Shown: piece after piece, positions 9,792-19,459 of the stretch | Numbering within the stretch: the first letter of the stretch is position 1 | Layout: each line of letters opens with the position of its first letter | Program-made: the position numbers and the translations under genes | Notes under the pieces: generated by a model | Told to the model about the DNA's origin: nothing | The model's input: only the letters and a program-made list of their open reading frames with translations | Databases searched by the model: none | DNA from: Hyphomonadaceae bacterium | GTDB lineage: Bacteria > Pseudomonadota > Alphaproteobacteria > Caulobacterales > Aquidulcibacteraceae | Length of the DNA: 64,000 nucleotides | Direction: 5' to 3' | Assembly: GCA_022841905.1 (NCBI GenBank) | Contig: JALHQO010000001.1 | Location: 477,568 to 541,567 of the forward strand

Positions 9792-10546
9792 GCCAACGCG
9801 TTCGCCTCGGCGTCAATATCGATCACGTCGCGACGATCAGGAACGCGCGCGGCGTCGCTTATCCCGATCCCGCACGCGCCGCGATCGTGGCGCTCGATGC
9901 CGGCGCTGATGGCGTCACCGCGCACTTGCGCGAAGACCGCCGCCACATCTCGGACGCCGACATCGCCAATCTCGCTGCAATGCTGCGCGAGCGTGGACGA
10001 CCGCTAAACTTGGAAATGGCCGTCACGTCCGAGATGCTTGAGATCGCGCTGAAGCATCGCCCGCACGCTGTGTGTCTGGTGCCTGAGCGGCGCGAGGAGC
10101 GCACGACTGAGGGCGGGCTCGATGTCGCCGGCGGGCACAACTGGATTGCACCGTTCGTGCAGAAGCTCACTGACGCCGGCTCGCGCGTGTCGCTCTTCAT
10201 CGGCGCCGATCCTTTACAGATCGAAGCCGCGAGCCGCACCGGCGCCGCCGTGATCGAGTTGCACACCGGCGCCTATTGCGACGCCGCGCGTGATGGCGAG
10301 GCTGCGCAAGCTTCTGAAATTCTCACAGCGCTGAGAGCAGGGGCAACGCTGGGCGCGTCGCTCGGCCTCGAGATTCATGCCGGCCATGGCATCGATTACG
10401 ACACGGTCGCCCCGATCGCGGCCATTCCGGAGGTGGCGGAACTGAACATTGGCCACTTCCTCGTCGGCGAGGCGATTTTTGTGGGGCTAGCCGAAGCGGT
10501 GGCTGAAATGCGGCGCCGGATCGACGCCGCGCGGGTCGGCAGTTAA
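9788..10546 (+). CDS. pdxJ: Pyridoxine 5'-phosphate synthase
   Basis: Closes the ring of pyridoxine phosphate from deoxyxylulose phosphate and aminoacetone phosphate. The 252-residue TIM barrel has the family start '[17 protein letters not shown]', '[16 protein letters not shown]', '[18 protein letters not shown]' and the late phosphate site '[17 protein letters not shown]'. It lies in the usual pyrE-pdxJ-acpS-lepB order, and its start overlaps the pyrE stop. Confidence 0.96.
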   Translation: MSQRVRLGVNIDHVATIRNARGVAYPDPARAAIVALDAGADGVTAHLREDRRHISDADIANLAAMLRERGRPLNLEMAVTSEMLEIALKHRPHAVCLVPERREERTTEGGLDVAGGHNWIAPFVQKLTDAGSRVSLFIGADPLQIEAASRTGAAVIELHTGAYCDAARDGEAAQASEILTALRAGATLGASLGLEIHAGHGIDYDTVAPIAAIPEVAELNIGHFLVGEAIFVGLAEAVAEMRRRIDAARVGS

Positions 10547-10555
10547 GCACCGTCC

Positions 10556-10975
10556 ATGATTATTGGCGTGGGCACAGACATCACCGATATCCGCCGCATC
10601 GCGCACACGCTTGAGCGGTTCGGCGACCGGTTCACGTTCCGCATCTATACCGAGCAGGAACGAGCGCGGGCCGAACGCCGAGCCCACGACCGCGCCGCCA
10701 GCTACGCCAAACGCTTCGGGGCCAAGGAAGCGTGCGCCAAGGCTCTCGGTACGGGCTTGAAACAAGGGGTTTTTTGGCGAGACATGGGGGTGGCCAACCT
10801 GCCTAGCGGCCAGCCAACCATGCACCTCACAGGTGGGGCGGCGCGGCGTCTGGAGCAGTTGACCCCGCTAGGTCACACCCCGCACATCCACGTTAGCCTC
10901 AGCGACGATTACCCCTATGCTGTCGCATTCGTCATCATTTCGGCGGAGTTAGACGGGAAGGAACCCGACCAATGA
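10556..10975 (+). CDS. acpS: Holo-[acyl-carrier-protein] synthase
   Basis: Attaches the 4'-phosphopantetheine arm of CoA to acyl carrier protein. The 139-residue product has the two signature blocks: '[14 protein letters not shown]' with the metal-binding Asp, and '[15 protein letters not shown]' with the conserved Glu and Lys. '[16 protein letters not shown]' closes the fold. It sits nine bases downstream of pdxJ. The 109 bases between it and lepB hold only a weak 40-codon frame, which I did not call. Confidence 0.95.
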   Translation: MIIGVGTDITDIRRIAHTLERFGDRFTFRIYTEQERARAERRAHDRAASYAKRFGAKEACAKALGTGLKQGVFWRDMGVANLPSGQPTMHLTGGAARRLEQLTPLGHTPHIHVSLSDDYPYAVAFVIISAELDGKEPDQ

Positions 10976-11084
10976 TCGGGGTCCGCTCGTTTGGGGAAAC
11001 CTTTGGCCGCCGTGGGGGCGTCCACGTCAATGACTGGTTCTCGGGAGGCGCACGCCGTCATTCCGGGCCACGAGCGAGAAACGC

Positions 11085-11849
11085 ATGTCCATGAGCAGCA
11101 CCTCATCTTCGCAGCCGGCGATGGATGTCTTCTGGGATAACGTGAAGACGATCCTCTACGCGCTGGCGCTGGCCATGGTGCTGCGCTTCACCATCGCGCA
11201 ACCGTTCCGCATTCCGTCGGGCTCCATGCAGCCTACGTTGGAGGTCGGCGATTATATCGTCGTGACTAAGTGGTCGTATGGCTACGGTCGCTATTCGTTC
11301 GCACCGCTCGAAGGTTTGCTGCCGCAGGGCCGCTTGTTCGGTTCGACGCCGGCGCAAGGCGACGTTGTCGTCTTCCGTCCAACACCAGAGCCGGATCGTG
11401 ATTTCATTAAGCGCGTCATCGGCATGCCGGGCGACCGTGTGCAGATGATCGACGGCGCCTTGCACATTAACGGCCAGGCGGTCGAGCGTGAGTCGCTCGG
11501 CACGATCGATTTTGAGAATGAAGCCGGCTTCGTCGAACGCATTCCGGCATATCGCGAAACGTTGCCGAATGGCGCGAGCTATGTCGTCTTCGATCGCAAC
11601 CCGCGCAGTGAACTCGACAACACGCGCGTCTTTGTCGTGCCGGACGGCCATTATTTCATGATGGGTGACGATCGCGACAATTCCGCTGATAGCCGCGTGC
11701 CGTCGGTTGTGGGCTACGTGCCGTACGACAATCTCGTCGGCCCCGCGCAATTTGTCGTCGCCTCGTTCGATAGCACCACATCGCTCTTCCGGCCGTGGAC
11801 GTTGTTCACCGGCTTCCGCGGCGAGCGCTTCCTGAAGTCCGTCGATTGA
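11085..11849 (+). CDS. lepB: Signal peptidase I
   Basis: Inner-membrane serine/lysine protease that removes signal peptides from exported proteins. The 254 residues have a single N-terminal membrane segment (about 20-38), the catalytic Ser47 in 'RIPSGSMQPTL', the catalytic Lys109 in 'DFIKRVIGMPGDRV', and box E 'FMMGDDRDNSADSR'. The start could be ATG 11085 or the second ATG at 11091; I use the first. It is followed by rnc, the usual neighbour. Confidence 0.95.
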   Translation: MSMSSTSSSQPAMDVFWDNVKTILYALALAMVLRFTIAQPFRIPSGSMQPTLEVGDYIVVTKWSYGYGRYSFAPLEGLLPQGRLFGSTPAQGDVVVFRPTPEPDRDFIKRVIGMPGDRVQMIDGALHINGQAVERESLGTIDFENEAGFVERIPAYRETLPNGASYVVFDRNPRSELDNTRVFVVPDGHYFMMGDDRDNSADSRVPSVVGYVPYDNLVGPAQFVVASFDSTTSLFRPWTLFTGFRGERFLKSVD

Positions 11850-11874
11850 CGCGCGACCGCTCAAGCGCTCAGGC

Positions 11875-12576
11875 ATGAGCGGGCCACGCAAGCATGACGC
11901 GGCGCTCGCAGCGCTGCAGGAGCGTATCGGTTACACGTTCGCCAATGTCGCCATGCTTCGCGAAGCGGTGACGCATGGCAGCGCTTCCGAGGGCTCTAAG
12001 AAACGGCGAGACTACGATCGGCTCGAATTTCTGGGCGACCGCGTGCTCGGCCTCGTCGTGGCGGAACGCCTGCTGGAGCTGCACAAGAGCGAACAGGAAG
12101 GCGAACTGGCGCCGCGCTATAACGCGTTGGTCAACCGCCACGCTTGCGCGCATGCGGCGCGCGCGGCTGGTTTGGGGGAAGCGATCATCCTTTCGCCCTC
12201 GGAAGAGGCCAATGGTGGTCGCAACAAGGAAGCCATTCTGGGTGATGTTTGCGAGTCGGTGATCGCTGCGCTCTATCTCGATGGCGGATACAGCGCGGCG
12301 CGCGATTTCATCATGAAGTTCTGGGGCGAGGCGTTCGATGATGCTAAGACCGCCCCGCGCGACGCAAAGACGGCGCTCCAAGAGTGGGCTGCGGCGCGCA
12401 AGAAGGGATTGCACTACCACGTGATTGAACAATCGGGCCCCGAACACGCCCCACACTTCGTGATCGAAGCGCAGATCGATGGCTTCCCGCCAACGCGCGG
12501 CGAGGGCAGTTCCAAGCGTGACGCCCAGCGCGCGGCTGCGGCGCAGTTTCTGCGCGAGCGTGGCGTCCATGGCTGA
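11875..12576 (+). CDS. rnc: Ribonuclease III
   Basis: Cuts double-stranded RNA in rRNA and mRNA maturation. The 233-residue protein has the RNase III signature 'RLEFLGDRVLGLVVAE' with the catalytic acidic residues, the second metal-site region 'LGDVCESVIAALYLDGGY', and a C-terminal double-stranded RNA-binding domain ending 'GEGSSKRDAQRAAAAQFL'. Its end overlaps the beginning of era by eight bases, so the two are translationally coupled. Confidence 0.96.
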   Translation: MSGPRKHDAALAALQERIGYTFANVAMLREAVTHGSASEGSKKRRDYDRLEFLGDRVLGLVVAERLLELHKSEQEGELAPRYNALVNRHACAHAARAAGLGEAIILSPSEEANGGRNKEAILGDVCESVIAALYLDGGYSAARDFIMKFWGEAFDDAKTAPRDAKTALQEWAAARKKGLHYHVIEQSGPEHAPHFVIEAQIDGFPPTRGEGSSKRDAQRAAAAQFLRERGVHG

Positions 12577-13498
12577 GCGGCGCTGCGCTGTCGTCGCCGT
12601 GCTCGGCGCGCCCAATGCGGGCAAATCCACGCTGGTGAATACGCTCGTCGGCGCGAAGGTCGCCGCCGTTACGCAGAAGGTGCAAACGACGCGCGCGCTC
12701 GTCCGCGGCATCGCCATGCACGACCAGACTCAGATCATCCTGATAGACACGCCCGGCGTGTTCGCACCGAAGCGCCGGTTCGATCGCGCCATGGTCGCCG
12801 CCGCTTGGAGCGCGCTCGAAGGCGCGGACGCGATTATCCACGTGGTCGATGCGGAAGCACACGCGGCGGACGCGCGAACCGGCGCCGACGCACACTCGGT
12901 CGCGGACACGCATTCCATCGCCGCTAAGCTGAAGCAGATGGAGATCGCATCTATTCTGGTGCTCAACAAAGTCGACACGGTTGCGCGGCCAGCCTTGCTG
13001 GCGATGACGACGAAGCTGGTGGAAGAGGGGCTCTACACAGACGTCTTCATGATCTCGGCGCGGAAGGGTGATGGCGTGCAGGATGTGATGCGCGTGTTGG
13101 CCGAGCGCGCGCCGGAAGGCCCATGGCTCTTTCCGGAAGATCAAACCATGGACGCGCCCGCGCGCGTTCTGGCGGCTGAAATCACGCGCGAAAAGGCGAT
13201 GCTGCGCCTCCACGATGAATTGCCATACGATTTGGTGGTCGAAACCGAGACTTGGGAAGAGCGCAAGGACGGCTCGGCCAAGATCGATCAGACAATCTTC
13301 GTGGCGCGTGAAAGCCAACGCAAAATCGCTATCGGGGCCAAAGGGCAGACGATCAAAACCATCGGCGAATTGGCGCGGAAGGAAATGGAAGCGGCGTTCG
13401 ACCGGCGCATCCACCTTTTCCTGCACGTAAAGCTCCGTGAAAACTGGAGCGAAGAACGCGCGCTCTATCAGCGTTTGGGGCTGGATTACGAAGCCTAA
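12569..13498 (+). CDS. era: GTPase Era
   Basis: Ribosome-associated GTPase needed for maturation of the 30S subunit. The 309 residues show the G motifs in order: 'GAPNAGKST' (P loop), the switch Thr in 'QTTRALVRGI', 'DTPGVF', 'LNKVD' and 'SARKG'. A C-terminal KH domain follows ('IAIGAKGQTIKTIGELARKEME'). The frame is open 30 codons further upstream inside rnc, but ATG 12569 matches the family start. The stop overlaps the recO start (TAATG). Confidence 0.95.
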   Translation: MAERRCAVVAVLGAPNAGKSTLVNTLVGAKVAAVTQKVQTTRALVRGIAMHDQTQIILIDTPGVFAPKRRFDRAMVAAAWSALEGADAIIHVVDAEAHAADARTGADAHSVADTHSIAAKLKQMEIASILVLNKVDTVARPALLAMTTKLVEEGLYTDVFMISARKGDGVQDVMRVLAERAPEGPWLFPEDQTMDAPARVLAAEITREKAMLRLHDELPYDLVVETETWEERKDGSAKIDQTIFVARESQRKIAIGAKGQTIKTIGELARKEMEAAFDRRIHLFLHVKLRENWSEERALYQRLGLDYEA

Positions 13499-14226
13499 TG
13501 GAATGGGTGGACAACGCCATCGTGCTTGGCTCGCGCCATTTCGGCGAGGGCAAGTTGGTGGCCGAGGTGTTTTCGCGTGAACATGGTCGATACGGCGGTG
13601 TTGTGCACGCCGGCCGCAAGTCGCAGCCGATCCTGCAGGCTGGCAATCTCGTTCATGCCGGATGGAAAGCGCGGCTTTCCGAGCAGCTTGGCTTTTACAA
13701 TCCGCTCGAACTGGTCGAACCGCACGCGACTCGGCTGCTTGACGATCCCAGTGCGCTCTCCGGTTTATCGTCGGCAGTGTCGCTGATCCGCGCGGTGACG
13801 CCGGAGCGGCAAGCTTACCCGCAGCTGTACGACGCGCTGATCGTGCTGATCGAAGCGATGCCGCACACCGAGGTATGGCCCGCGATTTACACGCGTTTCG
13901 AGTTGGGCTTGCTCTCCGCATTGGGCTACGGGCTCGATCTGTCGCGTTGCGCGGTGACGGGGGCGACCGAGAATCTCGCTTGGGTCAGCCCGCGCACAGG
14001 CCGCGCCGCGACACAAGAAGCGGGCGCGCCGCATGCGGACTTGTTGCTGAAGCTGCCGCCGTTCCTGGTTGATCCGGAAGCGGAACTAAAGTCAGGCGAT
14101 GTCGCTGATGCGTTCGCTTTGTCTGGATATTTCCTGGATCGGCGCTTGTTCGACCATAAAGGCGAAGGCATGCCGGACGACCGTCGCCGGCTGATCGAGC
14201 GTTTAGGATTTGCAGGCCGACTCTGA
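13498..14226 (+). CDS. recO: DNA repair protein RecO
   Basis: Mediates loading of RecA in the RecFOR recombination pathway. The 242-residue product begins 'MEWVDNAIVLGSRHFGEGKLVAEVFSREHG', the OB-fold start typical of RecO, and has the alpha-helical remainder with 'RFELGLLSALGYGLDLSRCAVTG'. The zinc-finger cysteines found in some RecO proteins are largely missing, as is common in alphaproteobacteria. It shares its first base with the last base of the era stop. Confidence 0.93.
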   Translation: MEWVDNAIVLGSRHFGEGKLVAEVFSREHGRYGGVVHAGRKSQPILQAGNLVHAGWKARLSEQLGFYNPLELVEPHATRLLDDPSALSGLSSAVSLIRAVTPERQAYPQLYDALIVLIEAMPHTEVWPAIYTRFELGLLSALGYGLDLSRCAVTGATENLAWVSPRTGRAATQEAGAPHADLLLKLPPFLVDPEAELKSGDVADAFALSGYFLDRRLFDHKGEGMPDDRRRLIERLGFAGRL

Positions 14227-14270
14227 TCTAACGGCGCAGAACCGCGCCCACTCGTTTCGGAGAGCCAAGA

Positions 14271-16514
14271 ATGGCTGACGACAGTACCCGCTCGCCAGAA
14301 GAGGGCGGGCGGATTGTAGATGAGCCGATCGGCGAAGCGCTGGCCAAGCGCTATCTCGCCTATGCGCTCTCGACGATTACGAGCCGTGCTCTGCCGGATG
14401 TGCGCGACGGCTTGAAGCCGGTGCACCGCCGTGTGCTGTTCGCGATGCGCCGCTTGAACCTCGGCCCCGATGCTGCGTTCCGGAAATCGGCGAAGGTCGT
14501 CGGCGACGTGATGGGTGACTTCCACCCGCACGGCGATCAATCGATCTACGACGCGTTGGTGCGCCTCGCGCAGGATTTCAACTCGCGCTATCCGCTGATC
14601 GACGGGCAGGGCAATTTCGGCAATATCGACGGCGATAACCCCGCCGCCATGCGCTACACTGAAAGCCGCATGACTGCGGCAGCCGAGCTGCTGCTCGACG
14701 GCATCGACGAAGACGCGGTTGATTTTCGCCCCAGCTATGACGGCTCGAAGGAAGAGCCAGTCGTGTTGCCGGCGGCGTTTCCGAATCTGTTGGCGAACGG
14801 ATCGTCCGGCATCGCCGTCGGCATGGCGACGAACATTCCGCCGCACAATGTCGCCGAACTGATCGATGGCGCGCTGTTGCTGATCGAGAATTCGAAGGCG
14901 ACGACGGACGATCTGCTGAAGCTGATCCCGGGGCCGGATTTTCCGACGGGCGGCATCGTTGTCGAGCCGCCGGAGAATATCCGCGAGGCCTACGAAACTG
15001 GCCGCGGCGGCTTTCGCGTGCGCGCGCGTTGGCAGACGGAAGATCTCGGGCGCGGCATGTGGCGTATCGTCGTCACGGAAATTCCGCATCTGGTGCAGAA
15101 GTCGAAGCTGGTCGAAGCGTTGGCGGCTGTCATCGAGGAGAAGAAGGCGCCGCTGCTGGGCGATGTCCGCGATGAGAGCGCTGAAGAAATGCGCCTCGTG
15201 CTGGAGCCCAAATCGCGCACCGTTGAGCCGGAAATCCTGATGGAGAGCTTGTTTAAGCTCACGGCCCTCGAAACTCGCATTTCGCTGAACATGAACGTGC
15301 TCGACGCCGATGGCGCGCCGCGCGTGATGAGCCTGAAGGACGTGCTGAACGCGTTCCTCGCTCACCGCCGCAATGTGCTGCAGCGGCGCACGGCGCATCG
15401 TCTGGCCAAGATCGCGCAGCGCCTGGACGTCTTGGCGGGACTGCTGATCGTCTATCTCAATCTGGATGAAGTCATCCGCATCATCCGCAATGAGGATGAT
15501 GCCAAGGGCAAGCTGATCCAGCGCTTCAAGCTTAACGACACGCAAGCCGAAGCGATCCTGAACACGCGTCTGCGCCAGTTGCGCAAGCTCGAGGAAATGG
15601 AAATCCGCCGCGAGGATGCAGCGCTCCGCGAAGAGCAGAGGGAGCTGCAAGGCCTGCTCGAAGACACGCGCAAGCAATGGCGTAAGATTTCGGCGGAGCT
15701 GAAGGAAACCCGTAAAGCGTTCGGCCCTGGCACCGCATGGGGCAAACGGCGCACCGAGCTTGGGCAAGCTGCCGCGGTCTCCGCCGACATCGATGTCGAA
15801 GCCTTCGTTGCGCGCGAGCCGATTACGGTGGTGCTTTCGGAGAAGGGCTGGGTACGCGCTCTGAAAGGCCACGTCGCCGATCTCACCGAGATCAAATACA
15901 AAGAAGGCGACGGGCCGCAGCACATTATACAGTGCGAGACGACCGATAAGCTCTTGCTGTTTGCCTCCGATGGCCGGGCGTTCACGCTCGATGCGCATAA
16001 GCTGCCGGGCGGTCGCGGACATGGAGAGCCGGTGCGCTTGCAAGTCGAGCTTGGCGACATCGACGAGGCTGTGGCGCTGTTCAAGTACGAAGAAGGCTCC
16101 AAGCGTTTGGTCGCCAGCCACGAGGGCTACGGCTTCATCGTGGCCGAAAGCGAGATGCTGGCCTCGAAGCGCTCGGGCAAACAAATCCTCAACGGCCGCG
16201 CCATGCAGGCGGCGAAGGTCGAGGGCGATCAGGTCGCGGTGATTGGCGAGCGCAAAAAGTTGCTGATCTTCCCGCTCTCCGAATTGCCGGAAATGACGCG
16301 AGGCAAGGGCGTGAAGCTGCAGAGCTATCTCGACCGGGGGCTGGCGGATGTGAAGGTGTTTTCGAAGGACGAGGGGCTGACCTGGGAGGATGGCGCGGGG
16401 CGGACGCGGGTGGTGGCGGAGTGGAAGGAGTTTCGCGGCAAGCGCGGCGGCGCCGGCAAAGTCGCGCCCAAGGGCTTCTCCCGCTCCGGGCGCTTTTCCG
16501 ACGTGATTGGCTAA
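14271..16514 (+). CDS. parC: DNA topoisomerase IV subunit A
   Basis: DNA-cleaving subunit of the enzyme that unlinks daughter chromosomes. The 747 residues contain the GyrA/ParC core with 'YALSTITSRALPDVRDGLKPVHRR', the quinolone-determining region 'GDFHPHGDQSIYDALVRLAQ' and the catalytic Tyr in 'NPAAMRYTESRMT'. A coiled-coil-rich middle (about 430-490) is followed by a C-terminal beta-propeller. The C-terminal region is shorter than a gyrase and lacks a clear GyrA box, which supports ParC. A weak GGAGAG precedes the ATG. Confidence 0.94.
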   Translation: MADDSTRSPEEGGRIVDEPIGEALAKRYLAYALSTITSRALPDVRDGLKPVHRRVLFAMRRLNLGPDAAFRKSAKVVGDVMGDFHPHGDQSIYDALVRLAQDFNSRYPLIDGQGNFGNIDGDNPAAMRYTESRMTAAAELLLDGIDEDAVDFRPSYDGSKEEPVVLPAAFPNLLANGSSGIAVGMATNIPPHNVAELIDGALLLIENSKATTDDLLKLIPGPDFPTGGIVVEPPENIREAYETGRGGFRVRARWQTEDLGRGMWRIVVTEIPHLVQKSKLVEALAAVIEEKKAPLLGDVRDESAEEMRLVLEPKSRTVEPEILMESLFKLTALETRISLNMNVLDADGAPRVMSLKDVLNAFLAHRRNVLQRRTAHRLAKIAQRLDVLAGLLIVYLNLDEVIRIIRNEDDAKGKLIQRFKLNDTQAEAILNTRLRQLRKLEEMEIRREDAALREEQRELQGLLEDTRKQWRKISAELKETRKAFGPGTAWGKRRTELGQAAAVSADIDVEAFVAREPITVVLSEKGWVRALKGHVADLTEIKYKEGDGPQHIIQCETTDKLLLFASDGRAFTLDAHKLPGGRGHGEPVRLQVELGDIDEAVALFKYEEGSKRLVASHEGYGFIVAESEMLASKRSGKQILNGRAMQAAKVEGDQVAVIGERKKLLIFPLSELPEMTRGKGVKLQSYLDRGLADVKVFSKDEGLTWEDGAGRTRVVAEWKEFRGKRGGAGKVAPKGFSRSGRFSDVIG

Positions 16515-16642
16515 TCGCCGGGCAAGCACGTTTGGCGCATAGGCGCTGCGACGGCGGTCACACGCGGAAATGCGTGATTCCCGGGCGCCTTTCCTATATG
16601 TAGCGCCATGACTCGCGAGCGTGCGGGTGAGAGGGAGCGTCA

Positions 16643-17221
16643 ATGACCGTCCTACTGATCCTGTTGATCGTCGTCGTCGTCCTGGCGGTGCTGCTGATCG
16701 GCATTTACAACCGGTTGGTCGCGCTTCGGCAGAACTGCAACCAAGCTTTCGCCGATGTCGATGTGCAGCTGAAGCAGCGCCACGATCTGATCCCGAACCT
16801 GGTCGAGACCGTGAAGGGCTACGCCGCGCACGAAGCCGGCACGCTCGAAGCGGTGATCAAAGCGCGCAACGCCGCGGTCAGCGCCGAACGCACCGGCGAT
16901 CCGAAAGCCATGGGTGCGGCCGAAGGCATTCTGGGCCAAGCGCTCGGACGCCTGATCGCGCTGTCGGAAGCCTACCCGGACCTCAAGGCCAACACGAACT
17001 TCCAGCAGCTGCAGGCCGAGCTCTCGGACATCGAGAACAAGCTCGCTGCCGCGCGCCGCTTCTTCAACAACGCTGTTGGCGAATATAACACCGCGCGCGA
17101 ACAATTCCCGGCTGTTATCTTCGCCGGCATGTTCGGCTTCGGCCCGCGCGACTTCTTCGACGTGGGCGAAGAGACCCGCGCGCAGATGGATGCCGCGCCT
17201 CCGCAGGTGAAGTTCAACTAA
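16643..17221 (+). CDS. LemA family protein
   Basis: A 192-residue membrane-anchored protein with an N-terminal hydrophobic helix (about 3-23) and the LemA core: 'IYNRLVALRQNCNQAFADVDVQLKQRHDLIPNLVETVKGYA', then 'DIENKLAAARRFFNNAVGEYNTA' and 'FGFGPRDFFD'. The exact role of LemA is not settled; members often sit beside HtpX-like proteases, as here, where the M48 gene begins 13 bases later. AGGGAG precedes the ATG. Confidence 0.92.
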   Translation: MTVLLILLIVVVVLAVLLIGIYNRLVALRQNCNQAFADVDVQLKQRHDLIPNLVETVKGYAAHEAGTLEAVIKARNAAVSAERTGDPKAMGAAEGILGQALGRLIALSEAYPDLKANTNFQQLQAELSDIENKLAAARRFFNNAVGEYNTAREQFPAVIFAGMFGFGPRDFFDVGEETRAQMDAAPPQVKFN

Positions 17222-17233
17222 AGGCCAAAGCCA

Positions 17234-18274
17234 GTGGGCGGCGCTTACGGGCTCCAGACACATATCTGGAACAACAACTGGAAGACCGTCCTGCTTATGG
17301 CCGGTTTTCCAGTCTTGTTGATGCTGCTGACCTACGCGCTCTTCCTGCTGTTCGCCGGCTTCTCCGGCATGACGGTCGGCAAGGACGAGGTCGCTGGCTA
17401 TTTCATCTGGGCGGGGCAGGCGCTGGCGCAGGCTTGGCCCTTTGCGATTGCGGGCGCGATCCTGTGGTTCGGCATCGCCTACGCCTTCTACCAAAACATC
17501 ATCGATGCGGCGACGGGCGCGAAGAAGGTCGAACGCATCGCTGAACCGAAACTCTACAATCTCCTCGAAAACCTCTGCATCTCGCGGGGGCTGACGATGC
17601 CGGCGCTGCGGATCATGGAGACTGATGCGCTGAACGCCTTCGCGACCGGCCTCCACAAAGGACAATACTCGATCACCGTGACCCGGGGATTGATGAACAC
17701 ATTAAATGATGAAGAGCTGGAGGCCGTGCTGGCGCACGAGCTCACGCACATCCGCAATGCGGACGTGCGGCTCCTCGTCATCGCCGTGGTGTTCGTTGGC
17801 ATCTTCTCCTTTGTTGGCGAACTGGCGTTTCGCAGTTTGCGCTTTGGCGGCATGTCTGGCGGTTCGCGGCGGTCAAGCGGCGGACGAAATAGCGGCGGCG
17901 GCGCGATCATCGCCATTCTTGCCGGGCTCGCGATCATTGCCATCGCTTATGGGCTCGCGATCGTTATCCGCTTCGCGCTGTCACGGCGGCGCGAATATCT
18001 GGCTGACGCAGGCGCGGTTGAGCTGACCAAAAACCCTGACGCCATGATCACCGCGCTGCAGAAGATCTCAGGCAATGCCGTCGTCAACGCCCCTTCGGAA
18101 GTGCGCGAGATGTTCATCGAGAATCCGCACTCCGATTTCGCCAGCATTTTCGCGACGCATCCGCCGATCGAAAAGCGGATCGAGGCGCTGGCGAAGTTTG
18201 CAGGCGGGCGCGTGCCCATTGCGGAAGCGCCCGTTGAAGCGCCCGCGGGTGGGAAATCCGGGCCTTGGGGCTAA
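17234..18274 (+). CDS. M48 family metalloprotease (HtpX-like)
   Basis: Inner-membrane zinc protease, presumably for damaged membrane proteins. The 346-residue product has two N-terminal membrane segments (about 18-42 and 58-80), the active site 'AVLAHELTHIRNADVRL' (HExxH), two further hydrophobic segments, and the third zinc ligand in 'REYLADAGAVELT'. A glycine- and serine-rich loop at about 205-225 separates the middle segments. The start is GTG at 17234. It forms a two-gene unit with lemA. Confidence 0.92.
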   Translation: MGGAYGLQTHIWNNNWKTVLLMAGFPVLLMLLTYALFLLFAGFSGMTVGKDEVAGYFIWAGQALAQAWPFAIAGAILWFGIAYAFYQNIIDAATGAKKVERIAEPKLYNLLENLCISRGLTMPALRIMETDALNAFATGLHKGQYSITVTRGLMNTLNDEELEAVLAHELTHIRNADVRLLVIAVVFVGIFSFVGELAFRSLRFGGMSGGSRRSSGGRNSGGGAIIAILAGLAIIAIAYGLAIVIRFALSRRREYLADAGAVELTKNPDAMITALQKISGNAVVNAPSEVREMFIENPHSDFASIFATHPPIEKRIEALAKFAGGRVPIAEAPVEAPAGGKSGPWG

Positions 18275-18275
18275 G

Positions 18276-18307
18276 AAAAAAACGGGCGCGACGTTGCCGC
18301 CGCGCCC
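18276..18307 (-). terminator. Rho-independent terminator of the PadR-PspC operon
   Basis: Read on the minus strand: GGGCGCG, a 10-base loop, CGCGCCC (7-base perfect stem), then a G followed by seven Ts. It lies 24 bases after the PspC stop. On the plus strand no T-run follows the stem, so it works in one direction only, and the M48 gene has no terminator of its own here. Confidence 0.8.
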
Positions 18308-18331
18308 TAGGCTATGGAGCTTGATAGCGCT

Positions 18332-19459
18332 TCAGTTGGTGAGCCAGGTCTCCCGGACGTAGTTACCGAAGTCACGCAACACGACGTAGGCCTGTTCCAT
18401 CATCTCGCGCGCTTCCGGGACGTAGAACCAAGCAAACCAACCGAGCACGCCAACGATGACGAGCGTGACGAAGCCGTCGCCGCCTTGCACTTGGCGATGG
18501 CCGCTCACCGTCGCGAATGAGGTGCGGCGCAGCGCACTGAACGGCGACGAGATGGCCGCGTAGGCGATGCAGAGGATCACCAGCACCAGCCAGAAGGGCA
18601 CGTCATCCGGCGGCGTCCAGCCGCCGATCGAGCCATCACCCAGCAGCGAAAAAAGCGCGATCAAAAAGGCGATCAGCAGCACCGCCGTGATGATGCTGAA
18701 GATGAAAGCGAAGAGGCCGGCGATAACGCGCGTGACGTAACCGACCGGCTGCGCAGGCGCAGCAGCCGGACCTGCGCCGTGGTCCCAGCGATCCCAGCCT
18801 TGGCGCCAGCCGCGCATCTGCTCACGCCAGGCGCGGCGTTGCGCGCGCATCTGAGCGCGCCAAGTGCCGCTATTCTCTTCAGTAAAGCGCGAATATTCGC
18901 GCTTGGCGCGATCGATCACTTCTTGCGCGTTGAATGGCACGCCGTGCGCGGCGGACCATTCCTCGCTGGTGTGCGCTGACGGCACCAGAAACATCATGGC
19001 GATGTAGAGGATGATGGTCGCGCCGCCGGTGAAGATCGCGGTCAGGATGAAGAGGAAGCGGATCAGGTTGGCGTCGAGATCGAAATAGGCGCCGATGCCT
19101 GAGCACACGCCCGAGATCACCGCGCCGTCCTTGACGCGATACAAGCGCTTGTGCGGCGGGACCGACGATGACGCCGATGCGCGTTGCTCGCCGCCGTCGG
19201 CGCTGTCGCCTTCAACCGGACCCATCTCTAGAAGGATGCGCGTCATCTCGGCGGCGGAGACGACTGTCTTGCTTGGGTTCAGATACGCCGCGCACTTGTC
19301 GGCGATGGCTTGTTCGAGATCGCGCACGATCTCGGCCTTGTCGGGGTTGGCCGCGAGTGCTGCCTCGGCGCGGCCGAGATAAGCGCGCAGCGCGTCATAA
19401 GCGGGCTCTTCCAACTGATAGGAATTGCCGTTGAGATTGATGGTGACGACGCGTTCCAT
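18332..19459 (-). CDS. PspC domain membrane protein
   Basis: A 375-residue envelope protein. Residues 1-75 form a soluble alpha-helical domain ('MERVVTINLNGNSYQLEEPAYDALRAYL' onward). The PspC domain follows near 100-165 ('KRLYRVKDGAVISGVCSGIGAYFDLD', then a membrane helix). A linker of charged and aromatic residues leads to three further hydrophobic segments (about 255-285, 295-315, 345-365). PspC proteins respond to envelope stress. The ATG at 19459 overlaps the padR stop (TAATG); the longer frame upstream was rejected for that reason. Confidence 0.88.
   Translation of the reverse strand: MERVVTINLNGNSYQLEEPAYDALRAYLGRAEAALAANPDKAEIVRDLEQAIADKCAAYLNPSKTVVSAAEMTRILLEMGPVEGDSADGGEQRASASSSVPPHKRLYRVKDGAVISGVCSGIGAYFDLDANLIRFLFILTAIFTGGATIILYIAMMFLVPSAHTSEEWSAAHGVPFNAQEVIDRAKREYSRFTEENSGTWRAQMRAQRRAWREQMRGWRQGWDRWDHGAGPAAAPAQPVGYVTRVIAGLFAFIFSIITAVLLIAFLIALFSLLGDGSIGGWTPPDDVPFWLVLVILCIAYAAISSPFSALRRTSFATVSGHRQVQGGDGFVTLVIVGVLGWFAWFYVPEAREMMEQAYVVLRDFGNYVRETWLTN

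Noticed and set aside
10972-11094. 40-codon frame between acpS and lepB with overlapping start and stop
   Set aside because: It overlaps acpS by ATGA and lepB by ten bases, which looks like coupling, but the peptide is Gly/Arg-rich with no hydrophobic or conserved pattern and lacks its own ribosome site.
13926-16643. 905-residue open frame antisense to parC and recO
   Set aside because: High-GC antisense shadow. The translation is His/Arg/Gln-rich without any domain, while parC is full length and conserved.
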